Assembly: GCA_011317545.1 (NCBI GenBank)
Contig: WUJK01000003.1
Coordinates: 3,038,001-3,102,000 of the forward strand
Direction: 5' to 3'
Length of the DNA stretch: 64,000 nucleotides
Source of the DNA: Coniella vitis
Lineage: Eukaryota; Ascomycota; Sordariomycetes; Diaporthales; Schizoparmaceae
The translations under genes were made by a program, and so were the position numbers. How positions within the stretch are numbered: the stretch's first letter is position 1; each line of letters starts with the position of its first letter. Shown piece after piece: positions 12,563-24,768 of the stretch. The notes below the pieces were generated by a model. The model did not search any database, had not been told where the DNA came from, and worked only from the letters and a program-made list of their open reading frames with translations.

Positions 12563-14364
12563 GTTTGGTGCGGCGCGTGGATGGGTCTCGAGACGAAGAC
12601 GACGACGACGACACAAGGACGGCGAACACAGGCCGGCGTCTGGGTGGCAGCACGGGGAGAAAGCTCTCGAAGATTTCGGCGGAGCCGCGTGCTGGGAACG
12701 GGGGCGGGACCGGTGGCCTGTGCGCGGGGGACTTGGTTGGACCCTAACCCTTTGGACGACGACGGGGGTCTCACTTTGCAGCCAGCTCATGGAGAATGCA
12801 TACTGGCTTCACGAGGACTTTGTATACAAATGTGCACAACACGAGGGTTGGGAATATCATGGAAACAGACAAAACAGGGAGAGTCCATGGGATTCAAGTC
12901 TCGGGATATTCAAGCGCCTCGGCGTACACAAGCATCAAGTCCAGGCCTCGCTTTCTCTGCCAGCGCGTCTTGTGTCTATTCGACGGGGAGAAATGCATTG
13001 GCACGCCAATGTTGGTCCACCCATCTCGGATCGCTGGTCGTCAGGGCATCTCTCCATCATCTGTGGGCGATACCGCCGCACTGTTTTAACTCTGTTGTTT
13101 TTTTGCCATTTTTTTTTTTTAAACAGATGTAAGCCAGCCAATCACGGGCTGGAAACGCATCACATATCTCGTCGGATCGACTGGCAGCTGGACACCGTTC
13201 ATGAGACAAGCTTCTGCACTCGTATACCAGCCACTTTCGTTGGCTTTCACTCCTCATCTTTTCTTTTATGGTAACCAGCTTTTTCATTTTCCCATGATGT
13301 GTGTGCGTGGCTATCTGTACGTCTTGCGTACAGACCCGTCATAGTAGAGCAGGGCTTGTTTAATGACCAAGAAACCCTCGTCAAATACACCCACAAGAGG
13401 ATATACGCTTTCCAAAGATATATCTGTCTCTAAACTTGATATCTTGCCAACCTCGGATCCAGTCAAGTAGTCCCATTGATTGGAAACCCTACAAGATCCG
13501 TAGATGCTGACTGGACAATCGTATAATAGTATGTCACACGAGAAAGAAGACTCGAAATAACAACTGCATCAATGAAAACGACAGAGTGCTCATGGCCTTG
13601 GGCCATATAAAGGAACAAAATGGGTGATCAGTATTGCCTTGAACAGGTGGCAATCCCTATCACTCCCACATCGACGCTTCTCACTACCTCGCTATACACA
13701 AAACGACCACAACCTTATCCCCAAAGCATTACCAGACAATCAAGATATCGCGTACCATGCAGTCTTCCGATCTCCAATCTACAATGGCGTGCCACGCGAG
13801 TCTCGTCGAGATCGAAAGCGAGTATCCATATCGGGGCCTAGCGTCGCGAGTATATTGCCTGCTTACGTCCAGAGCGGATGGACACATCGTGGAGAAAGGA
13901 AGCCGGAATAAATCCTCCGAAGATGGCCGGCCAGCTCAATGTACACAGCAGTGGGATGTAGTGGTCCTCTTTTCTGCCTTTTTCCTCCCTGTGTTTGTGT
14001 CTGTCCCCAACTGACCTTTTCTCCACGGATGAGGATGCAAGTCTCTGGTCTCTTTTTTCTTTTGACGTCACCTAGCAGCACAGGAGGGAGGTGCATTAAT
14101 CGCGAGCAAAATGGCACACGCTGGGCCTTTTTAATTCTGTTCTTTCGTCCTACTATTGCCTCTTCGAATTGATCAAATCGACAAATATCTTCTTGGAAAA
14201 AACGCGAAAACGGCCACCACGCCCTGCCCTGCTCACTCAACCTCCAGACAAGCCCGCCCCTTTTCCTTGCTTGCCGATATCATGCCGTTCTCAAACTTCA
14301 CCCATACCCTGACAATCGTCTTGTTTGGCTATTATCATTAATCGGTATATACATATATGTATAT
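12563..14364. other. Intergenic region MRPL49 / lipocalin
   Basis: These 1.8 kb contain no gene I can support. They include the MRPL49 promoter with a CCCTAACCC site at 12742 and, at the other end, the 3' untranslated region of the lipocalin gene. Confidence 0.5.
12742..12750 (-). promoter_or_regulatory. Telobox-like element upstream of MRPL49
   Basis: CCCTAACCC on the plus strand (GGGTTAGGG in gene orientation), about 180 bp upstream of the MRPL49 ATG. Tbf1-type factors bind the TTAGGG core in ribosomal-protein promoters of several fungi. Function here is inferred from the motif and its position. Confidence 0.5.
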
Positions 14365-15760
14365 TTAAGTGTACAGGCATCCAGACTGGCTGTCAGTGAC
14401 AATAAGGGACTCATCAGAGCCAAGAGCAACGGCGCGCGCAACAAGAGTCTGTGAGAAAAAAAAAGGTGAATCAAGACGAGTCAGTCAAGAGCGTACCGGG
14501 AATTCGACATGTGTGTGTGTATATATCTCGACCCGCCTAGGCGCTGGGAAGATGATTGGAGGGGAGGAAGCGGGGAGTATTGATGGAAAGGTGTTGTGTG
14601 TGTCAAAGGACACATAAGAGCAAGAAACTCACGTCAATCTCGGTAGTCGTCAGGTTCTGCTGGCGGCTCAGAACAAAGAGGGTCGAAAAGTCGGGGGACT
14701 GGACAATGGCGTAGTCGCCCTCGACGTATTCTTGACAAGGTTTTCGTTAGTCGAGCCAGCACTTTGGGCTTCCATCTTTTTCCTTTGGGGTGGCTGGTTG
14801 TCATTTTTGCCTCCCTCCTTCTCTCCTTCTGTTCTCCGTTTCTCAATCTTTTTTTTTTGTTGTTATGCTGTCGATTCTCCCTGCCTCCTACTTAGGAAAG
14901 GCAAGAGTTTCCTTTCTCTGTGTCTTATACTTCCCTCCCCCCTTCCTCTCCAACTTCTTTTCCAAAATCTGTTTCGTGAAGGGGATGGGAAAAAGAAAAA
15001 AGATTTCTCTCCCTTCCCTCGCCCTCTACCCCCAAAAAGCAAAAGAACAAGAAAGAAAAAAGACTCACCCTGCACAATGTAATTCGGCCCAGGGCACACA
15101 TCGCCAAAGCCTTCGAGCGTCACAACAAAGACACCCACGTCGCCATACGCCGCGTCCGCCGCCGTCGCCGATCCCGAAATGCTGATCGGCAGGCCGAGCT
15201 CCTGGCAGGTGTTGACGACGTGGACGCTGCCGTCGGCGTTGAGCGTGTAGTTGGCCGTGATGCACTTGCAGCCAGCGTCAAAGATGGCCGTGTAGCCCGC
15301 CACTTGGTACCAAACGCCGAGGTAGGTGTCGATGTCAAAGGTGGAGTCTGAGACAGGATAGAAGCATTCACTGTTTTTGGGTTTTCAAGAGATTCGTTTT
15401 GTTAGTCGGTATTTCCTTTTTTTTTTTCTCGTGTGCCCCCCCCCCTTTTTTTTTCTTCTTGCAATGATATTTTGCTCAAGCGGGCACGGGATGTTGGGCA
15501 GGTTACAAGGGATGGTTCGTCTCTGCAAGGAAAGACGACGCAAATCGGTCAAGGACACCAGAGCTGTGGCAAGCAGGACTCTGGGTAAAGAAGAAATACT
15601 CAAGTCGAGAGAAGAAGGGAAAAAAAAGTCCTTACCCGTCCCAGTTGGCCGAAACGACGTTGGTGCCGTTGGCGGTGGTTGCCCGAGGAGACACAGCAGA
15701 CGACGCCGTTGCAGCCGCAGCAAGCGACAGCACAGAGGCAACAATAGCGAAGGAACGCAT
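14365..15760 (-). CDS. Secreted lipocalin-like (calycin) protein
   Basis: Four exons (15760-15636, 15370-15069, 14730-14633, 14448-14365) give 202 residues. Residues 1-20 are a clear signal peptide (MRSFAIVASVLSLAAAATAS). The mature part starts with a Cys pair region and carries the lipocalin signature around DTYLGVWYQVAGY, with the invariant Gly-x-Trp at 60-62. The EYVEGDYAIVQSPDFSTLFV stretch corresponds to the later barrel strands. Cysteines at about 44, 76, 78, 97, 134 and near the C-terminus suggest disulfides. Lipocalins bind small hydrophobic ligands; the ligand here is unknown. All junctions are GT-AG and the frame is continuous, ending GCLYT-stop. The introns (265, 338 and 184 bp) are three to five times longer than in the neighbouring genes. 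APC2 lies upstream in the same orientation, 1.35 kb away. Confidence 0.85.
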
Positions 15761-17109
15761 TTTGGATATGTTGAAGGAGGGGCCTTGCAAATACACACAA
15801 ACGATTGAGGCAAAGGGAAGCAGAAGGGCTGGGCTGGCGAGGTCGAAGGAGACTGGAGATGAGTCGTCAAAAGGCGGCGTGCTTTGGCAAACAGACGACT
15901 TGTTGCCCGCGGTCGACACCTCTTATACTCGGCTCCAAAGTCACAGATCTATCCATCACCAGTCCGGGCTCGCGTACACCGTGCTACAGCAAGCGAGCAT
16001 TCTCAAGCTCTGGGAAATTGAGATCCTGTACTCGCACTCGCGTCGAGGCTTCTGCATATGCCCAACCGACGCGCTGGCTTTGCCTCGCTTCACTTGCTCT
16101 CTCACCTCACGCCACACGCACACACAGAGACGCACACACAAGCGCAACACCACGAGGAAAGGTACCGCAAGGCACTGTACAATCCGCCGACGATCCGCGC
16201 AACACGCACGACCTTCCGTTTCTCACATGAGCATCGCCCGTTCTCTCCATTCTATTACCTACATAGTATGAGGCTTTTGTCCTGGGGCAAGCGAACTTCC
16301 GAAATGTGCTATAGACAAACAGTCTTGTCCCCAGCATGGGACAGAAAATGGCAATACCGTGAAAATGGGTTCCACGACGGCTGCATCGCAATGACGATAT
16401 GATGAGTATGGGATTTTGATTCCGCATCATGAATCTAGCCGGTGATCGCTCGATCTCTATGATTCTTGCAACCCCTGATACTGTGCTTCAACAACCCCCC
16501 CCTTGCATATGTCGGGATGTAACCGGGGGTTTCGCGGGCGGTGGATCGTTTATGTGTGTATGTGTCTCGTCTGCGGGTTTCTGCCGAATGCTGGCCCACG
16601 GAGATGGTTGACTGTTCCGGCAGGTGGTTGCTGGGGCTTGGTTGTTCAACTTGCCAGACGGCCTGTTGCGACCGCTTTTTCATTGCGACAAGTTGTTATG
16701 CAGGTTTTATCCCATTCCTGTGCCATTGTATGGGGTGTTCGGTTCGACGTGGTGGAAAGACTTCATAACTGGCGTTCTTGAATCATGCTCGGAGTAAGTA
16801 CGAGGCCGAGGTCCGAAGCTCAATGTTATGTGTTGACCGCTGCAGTCAGCGAGCCAACGCAGCAGCGTCGGCCCCAAGCCGTGTGGTCAAAACCAAGTCA
16901 TCAGCTTTACAAAACTCAAAGCAATGCACTTCAGATGCGTCAACATCAGCAATACACATATCAACCGCCTTTGACCGGATCAGCGGTGCTTGTACGGCCC
17001 TGGTCACCAAAGCAAACAAATACATGGTAGCAGGGTATCTTGAAAAGGGCAAAGAAAAGAAGAGAGAGAGAAAAACGAAAACACTGTGCGCAGTGGCCGC
17101 GCACTTTCT
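15761..17109. other. Intergenic region lipocalin / APC2
   Basis: No gene is seen. The stretch contains the lipocalin promoter and the APC2 3' end, with a short CA/CACG-rich tract near 16110-16150. Confidence 0.5.
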
Positions 17110-20100
17110 TCACTTCTTGGGCAATTTGTACTTTCCACCCACCAGCTCCAGCTCGCCCGAGTCCAGCTTTTCTGCCAGAAACTCCTGCAATTCTTGGTCG
17201 CTCCACGAAAACCCATCCACAATCAACATCCTCATCATCATGGCCATTTGCCCAAGCGGGACCATGGGCATCGAATTGGTCAACATACCCACTATGAACT
17301 GCCAATACATGGCCCGTCTCTCGTTCTCCTTGGCATCCATTGCACTCGTCGTGCCGGCTCGCTTCACGCCAGATGGCTTCGAAGGCATACCAGGCAGCTG
17401 GTGCTCTCCTTCGAGCGCTGCTGGTGCAGATGCAGATGGGTGAAGCTCAGGTCTCGTCAAAGGCAGCGAGCCTTTGCGCTCCAGCACAATATACGTATCA
17501 GGCGAAGTGGAATACCGTGCAAGCACCTCCTGGGCTTCCCACATCTCGAGAGCCTGTAGCACCAACTCGTGATCCATCTGCAATTTTTCCTGGAGCTCTT
17601 GAACTGTCCGTCGCACCGGAGTGCCGCTGCCGCTATTTGCATCATCACTAGGACCGTCATCTTGGAACGCGTAAATGACAGCGGCCTCAAAAGTCTTGCA
17701 CTCGACATTGACAGTGCGGTCCTCGAGCTCTAATTCAACCGTAGCCTGGCCTAGCTGATGAAGCCATGTAAGCTTGCGAGCAGCCTTGAGTCTTTCATAG
17801 CCTGCTTCGTATTGTTCCTGCTGCTGCTGCACCGGTTGCGGCAGGTTGAATGTCTCTTGCACAATATTGGGCCAGTACAAGCGAGACAGAATGCGGGCAT
17901 CGTACGGCACCTGGCCTTGAGCTTCTTCATCCACGTCGAGTTGTTTGCCAATGTCCATGTATGCAGGCGGTGCAGTTGGCGCCCCAAATGTTTTCGGGGG
18001 CTGCGGCGGCTGCCCAAGCTCGATTCTGCGAATGTGCGTGTCGACCTTGCGCGAGTCGTATATGTCTTTGATCATGACTTCGCAGTTCTGCAGTGCCGCT
18101 TCGCCAAATCGCTTTTGCAGCAAGCTCAGTACTTGCTGCTCCCGCGTGAAGTCTGTCTGGTTGGACAACAGGTGCTCGGCAACAATGTTCTGGAACTCTT
18201 TAATGAATACTTCTTCAGAACCGAGCGTGTTGATGAGAGTGCCGATGACGTCCTCTGATCTCGGACGCTTGTAGTTGACCCCTGCATCTACCGGGTCGGG
18301 AACCCAAGTCATATCGTCCCAGTCTAGATCGTCGTCGTCGACATCCGATCGTCTCTCTTGGTCCTGGCTGTTGAGCAGCAACGCGAGCTCGACCAGTTTG
18401 TCGTTTTCCGAAACCGAGGAGCCCTTGTCCGCCTGCTCAGCCTCCTCTAGGCTCGCGAGAAGTCCAGTGACCACGATCCGAACAGCATCTTCACGCTGCA
18501 CGAGGTACAATTGCAGCGGAGGAACCACACGACTCAACAGAACCATGGAGTGGTCAAGAGCATGAAAGGCGCGGATCATGGAAACGTAGACTCGCAATAT
18601 ATCCAATGTTGATCTTGCTGGGTGTAGCAGGCGTCTTTCTAGCGCAGCGGAGAAAGCTTGCGTTAGTTGCCACCGCCGTTGGGGAGTTGCAACGCTGGCC
18701 TTGAGATCATCAAGGGCGCCCTTACTCGCTGGCCAGTGAAGAACAATGTCAAACAGTTCGGAAATCCGCAGTGTGGAGAGACGCCCGATGCCTATTTCTT
18801 TCCACTGGTGGACATCTTCTATAGAGACGATTTTCGGATTCATGCTCGCCTCGTCGACACGACTGAGTACTTCCAAGGCCAGGCGCGCAAAAGAGTTCTC
18901 GATCCAGTCACACAGAGAAACAATGCACCAAGAAGGCTGGCTGAGATGCATGGATTTGGCAGCCCATCTGTCTAGGCCGCGACCGCTTTTCGGCTTTGGG
19001 AATGACGTCCAAAGGCGGGCATACGAACGAAAGATGTACTCGGTCATTTTACGGTCCATGGTTTCGGCAAACAGTAGCTGTAGGCTTTCGCCCGCCAAGC
19101 CAACTTGGTTGAGCGTCTCCACCAGTCCAAGCAGGCGTGCTCGTTCACTTTCAGAGTACTCAGCGTTGTCGCCAGGTTGAGCGTGATTAGGGAAAGGCTG
19201 TTTCACGCATATTCTAGGGACTTGCAGTGTATGCTCAACCAAAGGTTCCAGCACAGCTTGTATGGTGGGCTTTAGTGACCTGGTAATGTCAGCAAGCAGT
19301 GCATGTAGATCGCGTGTGAGTTGGGACACAATGGAGTCTGCCGTGACACCGGCACCTTCCGAGTGGCTATCACGCTCGATAGCCCGAAGAATAGGGGAGA
19401 GGCGAGAGAAGTAGAGGCGGAAGCTCGTCTCCAAGTGGTGGACAATGCGTTCAAGGATGACCATCGGAGCACAGCCTGCATTGTTGTCGCTGTGATCCAG
19501 AGTCTGGGCGTCTTGTGCGCCACAGGATACGCTCGGCAGAATTGTCGCCAGGTGGCCAAGCTGTCGGTTGAGAAAGTGTGCCCTCACCTGTTGGCGATAC
19601 CAGGCCACAAGGTCGTAACGGCTGCTGGAACCACGCTCCAACAACCATGCCTCGATGACGATCTGAAGAGCAGCAGTAAATGCGTCCTCGTGGGCTCGGG
19701 AGGCAAATTGAAGCGCCACCGATGGTGCGGTACCTAGGCTAGACAATGGTGCATCCGACAGCAATTGCAATGTAGAGGTGACAAGATGCCAGGCGCCAAG
19801 CACTCGGCCCAGTTCATTTTCAGCCAAAGGTCCGTCCTTGCTGTACCCAAAAGGCGCACTCGGCTGGGCTTGGTGTGGAGGGGGCCAGGAGGAGGTTGTG
19901 AACGTCGACGTGTAGGGCGTCAAAGTGCTGTCGGAAGACGGTCCAGCACAACCGGGTCGCTCATTGGACACTACGTCAGCTGCAGGCTGATGAGAGTGAG
20001 ACTGAGGCTGCGGTGCTGAAGCCCAAAGCGGGCTGTCTGTGGGAAAGACGGAGTGGAACACGCGGCGTCGCTTAGCCCTCGATCGGGACAACGGAGCTAC

Positions 20101-20112
20101 CTCGGCTGCCAT
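17110..20112 (-). CDS. APC2: Anaphase-promoting complex subunit 2 (cullin-like)
   Basis: Cullin subunit of the APC/C ubiquitin ligase, which pairs with the RING protein Apc11 to ubiquitinate cyclins and securin. A single exon encodes 1000 residues. An N-terminal helical cullin-repeat region is followed by an acidic stretch (about 589-603, DVDDDDLDWDDMTW), then the cullin-homology domain from about 620 (EDVIGTLINTLGSEEVFIKE, later EVMIKDIYDSRKVDTHIRR). The C-terminal APC2 winged-helix domain covers about 935-1000 (GFSWSDQELQEFLAEKLDSG, ending KYKLPKK). I chose the ATG at 20112 (CCATGG context), followed by a basic SRSRAKRRR segment. An in-frame ATG 20 codons upstream (20172) is possible, and the frame stays open to about 20961 with low-complexity sequence. 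A 3-kb intronless gene is unremarkable in this window. Confidence 0.93.
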   Translation of the reverse strand: MAAEVAPLSRSRAKRRRVFHSVFPTDSPLWASAPQPQSHSHQPAADVVSNERPGCAGPSSDSTLTPYTSTFTTSSWPPPHQAQPSAPFGYSKDGPLAENELGRVLGAWHLVTSTLQLLSDAPLSSLGTAPSVALQFASRAHEDAFTAALQIVIEAWLLERGSSSRYDLVAWYRQQVRAHFLNRQLGHLATILPSVSCGAQDAQTLDHSDNNAGCAPMVILERIVHHLETSFRLYFSRLSPILRAIERDSHSEGAGVTADSIVSQLTRDLHALLADITRSLKPTIQAVLEPLVEHTLQVPRICVKQPFPNHAQPGDNAEYSESERARLLGLVETLNQVGLAGESLQLLFAETMDRKMTEYIFRSYARLWTSFPKPKSGRGLDRWAAKSMHLSQPSWCIVSLCDWIENSFARLALEVLSRVDEASMNPKIVSIEDVHQWKEIGIGRLSTLRISELFDIVLHWPASKGALDDLKASVATPQRRWQLTQAFSAALERRLLHPARSTLDILRVYVSMIRAFHALDHSMVLLSRVVPPLQLYLVQREDAVRIVVTGLLASLEEAEQADKGSSVSENDKLVELALLLNSQDQERRSDVDDDDLDWDDMTWVPDPVDAGVNYKRPRSEDVIGTLINTLGSEEVFIKEFQNIVAEHLLSNQTDFTREQQVLSLLQKRFGEAALQNCEVMIKDIYDSRKVDTHIRRIELGQPPQPPKTFGAPTAPPAYMDIGKQLDVDEEAQGQVPYDARILSRLYWPNIVQETFNLPQPVQQQQEQYEAGYERLKAARKLTWLHQLGQATVELELEDRTVNVECKTFEAAVIYAFQDDGPSDDANSGSGTPVRRTVQELQEKLQMDHELVLQALEMWEAQEVLARYSTSPDTYIVLERKGSLPLTRPELHPSASAPAALEGEHQLPGMPSKPSGVKRAGTTSAMDAKENERRAMYWQFIVGMLTNSMPMVPLGQMAMMMRMLIVDGFSWSDQELQEFLAEKLDSGELELVGGKYKLPKK

Positions 20113-23100
20113 GGATGATGCTTGGTCTGCACTGCTGGTCAGGCTGCAGTACGAGAAAGTGGAGGATTGCATGCAGGCGCAAGACAGTGACGGCCGCGTC
20201 TTCTCTGAGTTCTTGGAAGCTGTGCCGTCTATGTGTTTGTGGTGGCGGTGGATGCGAGGGCCGCAACGGGCTCTCGCTCGAGGCAGGCCTGTGCCAGTCA
20301 AGTGGGTGTGCGCGCCCTGCAGAAGTTGTGGCCGCGGTTGGAAGCATTGGCGCGCAAAGAAGCAACCAGAGCGCAGAGATCCAATGCGTGTTGGCTTGTG
20401 ACCACGGTCGTTCTGGTTGTCGGTGGAATGTCTTGCGATGTTGATATTGACTGTTTGGGACGTTGGGTGACTTTGGGTGGACGCGGCCACGGATTGGCTC
20501 GAGCGCCTAGACGATGGCGCTTGTTGAGGATGGACAGGGCAGGAGTGAAGCAAAGACCCCGCACCGTAAGCGCCATCCGCATGATGTGCACTCTTGGCAC
20601 TGTATACCGTACAGTCTTCATGTACAGTGCAAGTCACGTACCACCACTGGGGCGGGTTGCAGTGGGACCTGCCTACCACATGCAACATTGAACCTCCCAA
20701 CAGCCACAACAACCACGACACCGATTCCGACCTCCATCTCCAGACGCCATCTCCAGCCAAACAAGACAAGACATACAGAAACTCGCAGACAGCCCGATCC
20801 GCACCCCTGGCTCGCGCAAGGACTTTACAGCAGTGTACAATGCCGCCGTGCAAGCTGCAGCAACCGTCGCGCAACAGCGGGCTGCCCGGTTGCAGCAGGG
20901 CAATGTTGTGTGTTTGTTGGTTAGAAGGGCGGCTTTTTGCCCGTTGGCCTGCCACTTCCACAGGCCAAGCAATGCATCTCTGCCCTTGGCATCAGCAGCA
21001 CAAGAAGAAGCCTCTCCCAACGTCTCTTGCCTTCTGCCTTGCAGACACAATAGCATTTGTGACTCAGTAAGGAGCCGGGCAGTTGCAGAAGGCAGGGAAA
21101 CAACAGCACATGCTCACTGTTCATCCACCATGGGCTGCAAAGACTCTGGCGCCCACACCCCCTCTGCGAGATCCGACATCTGGCAAGACCATTCGGAGAG
21201 GCGCTGCGACCTGTTCCATTCTCGCCTGGAGATTCAGGGTGGCCGCGTTTGTCCACGCACCCACACACACAGCCGTGATGGACGAATAATGCACTGCGGA
21301 TCCTTCCCGTAGGTCGCTCATCTGTCATCTGTCGTCCTGCTTCTGACAAGGTACAGCCTGCTCCCCCTCTCGAAGCACCCTCTTGCTCTGCCCTCCCCCG
21401 CCTCTCTTCTTCTCTCTCTCCCAGACAAAGAGTGAGAGAGACTGGGCTTGTCCACCGGCTACCCTATTTCGAAACGCGGCGTGCTGGCTGACAGAAGGAG
21501 CATTAGCCTTCCCTATTCGTACAAGAAAGCCACACGCGGCTCGATAGTCGAGGGCCTTGCCCCATTCAGGCCACCAATTCCCGTCTCTGCGTCGCCCTCT
21601 GAGCTGTCGCGGGTCTCGGAGCTCAGTGCCACCCCATCTCCACCATGGGCCGGAATGTGCCCTCCGTGACAACACCATTACACAGGCCCGCCACCTCCTC
21701 TTATTTCCTTTCGCTGCTAGGGAGCCAGGTCAGCCGGCCCAGCTGCTGGCATATGCAATGTCTCTAAGCTATCCTGTATCCAATCGGCGTCTGTATGCTG
21801 CCTCAACGCGCTTGCAACGCAGAGCCAGACGCACCTCACATGGCTACGCATGATGCATCAGCAAGCATACCCGGTTGCGTGGGCTGCAATCTCAGCCTGT
21901 TTTGCCGCCTGCACAGTAACAAAGAAGTCGACTTGCGGTGCTTCGTTGATAGTAACTAAACCATCCATGTGGCTATATACACTTTTGCGTCCAAGGAGCA
22001 ACGTGCTCTGGTGGTCTCAAGATCTGTTTAGCATGCATATTGAGCGTCTCGTGGGGTCAAGGATAGATCTCATGCCAATATGGTTGATGGTGCACCGTTG
22101 CTTTGCCCAGAGCAATTTGCACTGTTCTCTAGCCTCTTGGCCCACTTCGAAGCAAACAGAGTCATACCCATCATTCGAGTGGGAAGGTCTTGCTACGTAG
22201 GTAGGCTGCTTGTGCAGCCTTTCACCTGCACCTCTGCATCAAGTCATGGGATTGAGAGAGTTTCAGGGGAACCAGGCTCACTTGAAGAGCCTGAAGTCAA
22301 AAAAGAAGCAATCATGATTGGCGGGCTCATTCAGGCAATGAGTTGACCGCAAAGGGTGCTTTGTTCGAGACAGCACCGGTGTGCACTTCAGACGAGCGGC
22401 AATGCTGTCCGAGCCTCCCACACACAGACGGCTGTTTGAAGCCAGCGGGACTCCTCTACGATGCAGGTTATCATATGCCTTTTGACGATCGTGCAACCTA
22501 CATTAGTGCCAGAAACTGACCTCAGATACTATGCAGGTCAAATTAAGACACCGGTACGTGCTATAACACAGACAGCGGTCTTGCGTCCAACAGCACGCCG
22601 GTCCAGATTCACGACGCACATGGGACAATGTGTATGATTACGTGTTGAGCCGCCGGTCTTGTTGTTCGAATTGGGTTGCTTTTCCTGCAATGGTTGGCCG
22701 TTGGTCTCTCGAAGCCCAATCAGTCCCATCCAATCGACCAACATCAGAAAGACAGATTGCCAAAGCGAAACAGCCGCCAATCGCTCAACCAGAATGCCGT
22801 GGAGAGAAAAAGGTCCCCCCTTGACTCGATTCCTCAATAAAACCACGACTCAGGAGGGTCCTCGATGAAAAGCAACTTTGCATGAGCACGAAGCACACGC
22901 TCTCAGCGTCCTGCATTAGTTTCAAAGGTTTTAGCTTGGTCTTGACTGGCGTCTCGCTGAGCGAAAGTTCTATAGCACCAGCAATCTGCCAGGATCGTCG
23001 AAGCAAGTCAAGTACGGGCCTAAGTAGACCGTTCGATGGCAGAAATTACGCAATATTTACTGGAGCAGACAACGCCATCTACTGTAAAGCAGGTCGAGTA

Positions 23101-24768
23101 TTCCAGTAAAGACCACAGCAGTGCCCGCTACCGGTAAAACTCGTGGAAAGGAGCAGTGTAGTAGCACACTCGTCAACTTGTCACGATCCGCATATGCGGA
23201 AGGCAGAAGGGGGGGGGGGCAGCCTACTCATCCTGGTCAGGAAAGTATTCCGCTGCATCCGGTACGCCACCCACCCAGTCAGCTTCACTGGCCTTTGGTA
23301 CTGTTGATATAGCATGACGTCTCGTGCTAGCGAGCCAGATTGACAGTTCCAGCAGTTAGTTACACGAACCTGAAGCGACATCTCCAGGCGCGATTCAAAG
23401 GATGCGTCCACGACAGTCAGCGCTGGGTTCTCTCATGGTTCACTTGGCTAACTTTCAACGTCTGTACTATCGTTTTGAAATGACGACATGGGCTTCTTGA
23501 TGGACCATGAAAGACAAGAGCCTTTCGGTATGGGCTAGCTCAAACTGTTGCAATAACCACGCAAGGGTGAGGAGCAGGCGACGAGCCTTCGCATGATCTA
23601 TGGCTGGTAACCCGGGTACTGCCATAGTACATGCCTAGGTTCAATTGTTTCTTCTACAGTAAGATCCATAATCCACCCATCTCTTCCTTGCCGCGGCTGC
23701 GCTGGCTGACGCCTTTTAGAAGCCATCAAGCAGATGGAGGAATGATGTGCGTCCAGATCTAGACATCCAAGTACCGTTGGCGAAATCATTACTGCGAAGT
23801 GCGTCCTGGACTCTCGAATCAAGAAATGCGTTGAACCAGACCAAGCACAAGGCGACATTCGACGCTGACGTCGGAGGCGTCATGCCGCTACCGTGAACTG
23901 GTGGTTTTAGACTTGCTCGGACGTTTGCTCCCTTATGGCCTCGCAATGGTGACTACATGGACAATAGCCGATCAGTCACATTCTCTAAAACATCGCTAAC
24001 AAAAGGCGTTTGTCCTTGTCCCCCGGCTCAGCCGGTTACCTGCGACTAAAGGCACTAGTTGTGTGCTATCTGGCCAGCAGTGAGTACTCAAAGCGGTGTT
24101 AGTGTTCTTCATGCTGGGCCATTACCACCCTGCTTGTCAAAGTACAGGCCGATCTGCTGCAAGCAGGAGTCCTATCTCGTATTCCAAAGCCCGAGAAATA
24201 GTTCTCCTCGACCTCCTGCGTCTATTTGCTCTTACATGCATAACGGGGGCCTCCGCAGCCGTTGGCGTGGCTCTGGAACGGGCTCTCAAATCAGTCAGTC
24301 AGTCAGTCAGTCAGTCAGTCAGTCAGTCAAGGGCCTTCCTCACACACTTACCCACCAGGATAAGGCGTTTAGCAGCCAGTGGTCCGTCAGCCTTCAAGTT
24401 CATGACCTGTGTAGTAAACCTTGCTCGCATGTCAGGGCTGATTCCAACCCCCCCCCCCGAGTTTGGGGGTGGGGGTAGGGGGTTCATGGTCCTACACAGG
24501 AGCCGAGTCGTGTCAGGCGTTGCTCCTACTTGTTGGTGTCTACAAGCATTCCTCTCAAGTATCAATGGTCATTTACTGAACCATAATCTTGATGCTGAAT
24601 GCAGCCTACTTGTTTGTTCAAGAAAGCACCGCACCCAGTTGGTCGAGGCTGAAAATGGTAGGTGATACGTTGTCGGCTTGCTTGACCGTTGTTAGAGACG
24701 ACCTTTTCTGTTGTCACTCATCTTCAAGACTCAAGCGCGCAATAACTGCTTGACCCACTTGTGTACTT
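20113..24768. other. Gene-free stretch upstream of APC2
   Basis: No protein gene can be supported. All open frames are short or low in complexity and none resembles a family I know. The first few hundred bases should be the APC2 promoter. Base composition looks balanced, not the AT-rich state of heavily RIP-mutated DNA. A GTCA microsatellite lies at 24291-24329. Confidence 0.5.
24291..24329. repeat. (GTCA)n microsatellite
   Basis: Nine to ten uninterrupted AGTC units. Confidence 0.95.

Noticed and set aside
12562..12790. 76-codon N-terminal extension of MRPL49
   Set aside because: It has no family similarity, would place the mitochondrial presequence internally and would run through the telobox-containing promoter.
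16390..16480. Possible box C/D snoRNA: ATGATGA near 16397 and CTGA near 16467
   Set aside because: No terminal stem pairs the two boxes and no guide target is apparent. Such short motifs are expected by chance.
20113..20961. Long in-frame upstream extension of APC2
   Set aside because: Low-complexity sequence with no similarity to APC2. The ATG at 20112 has a better context.
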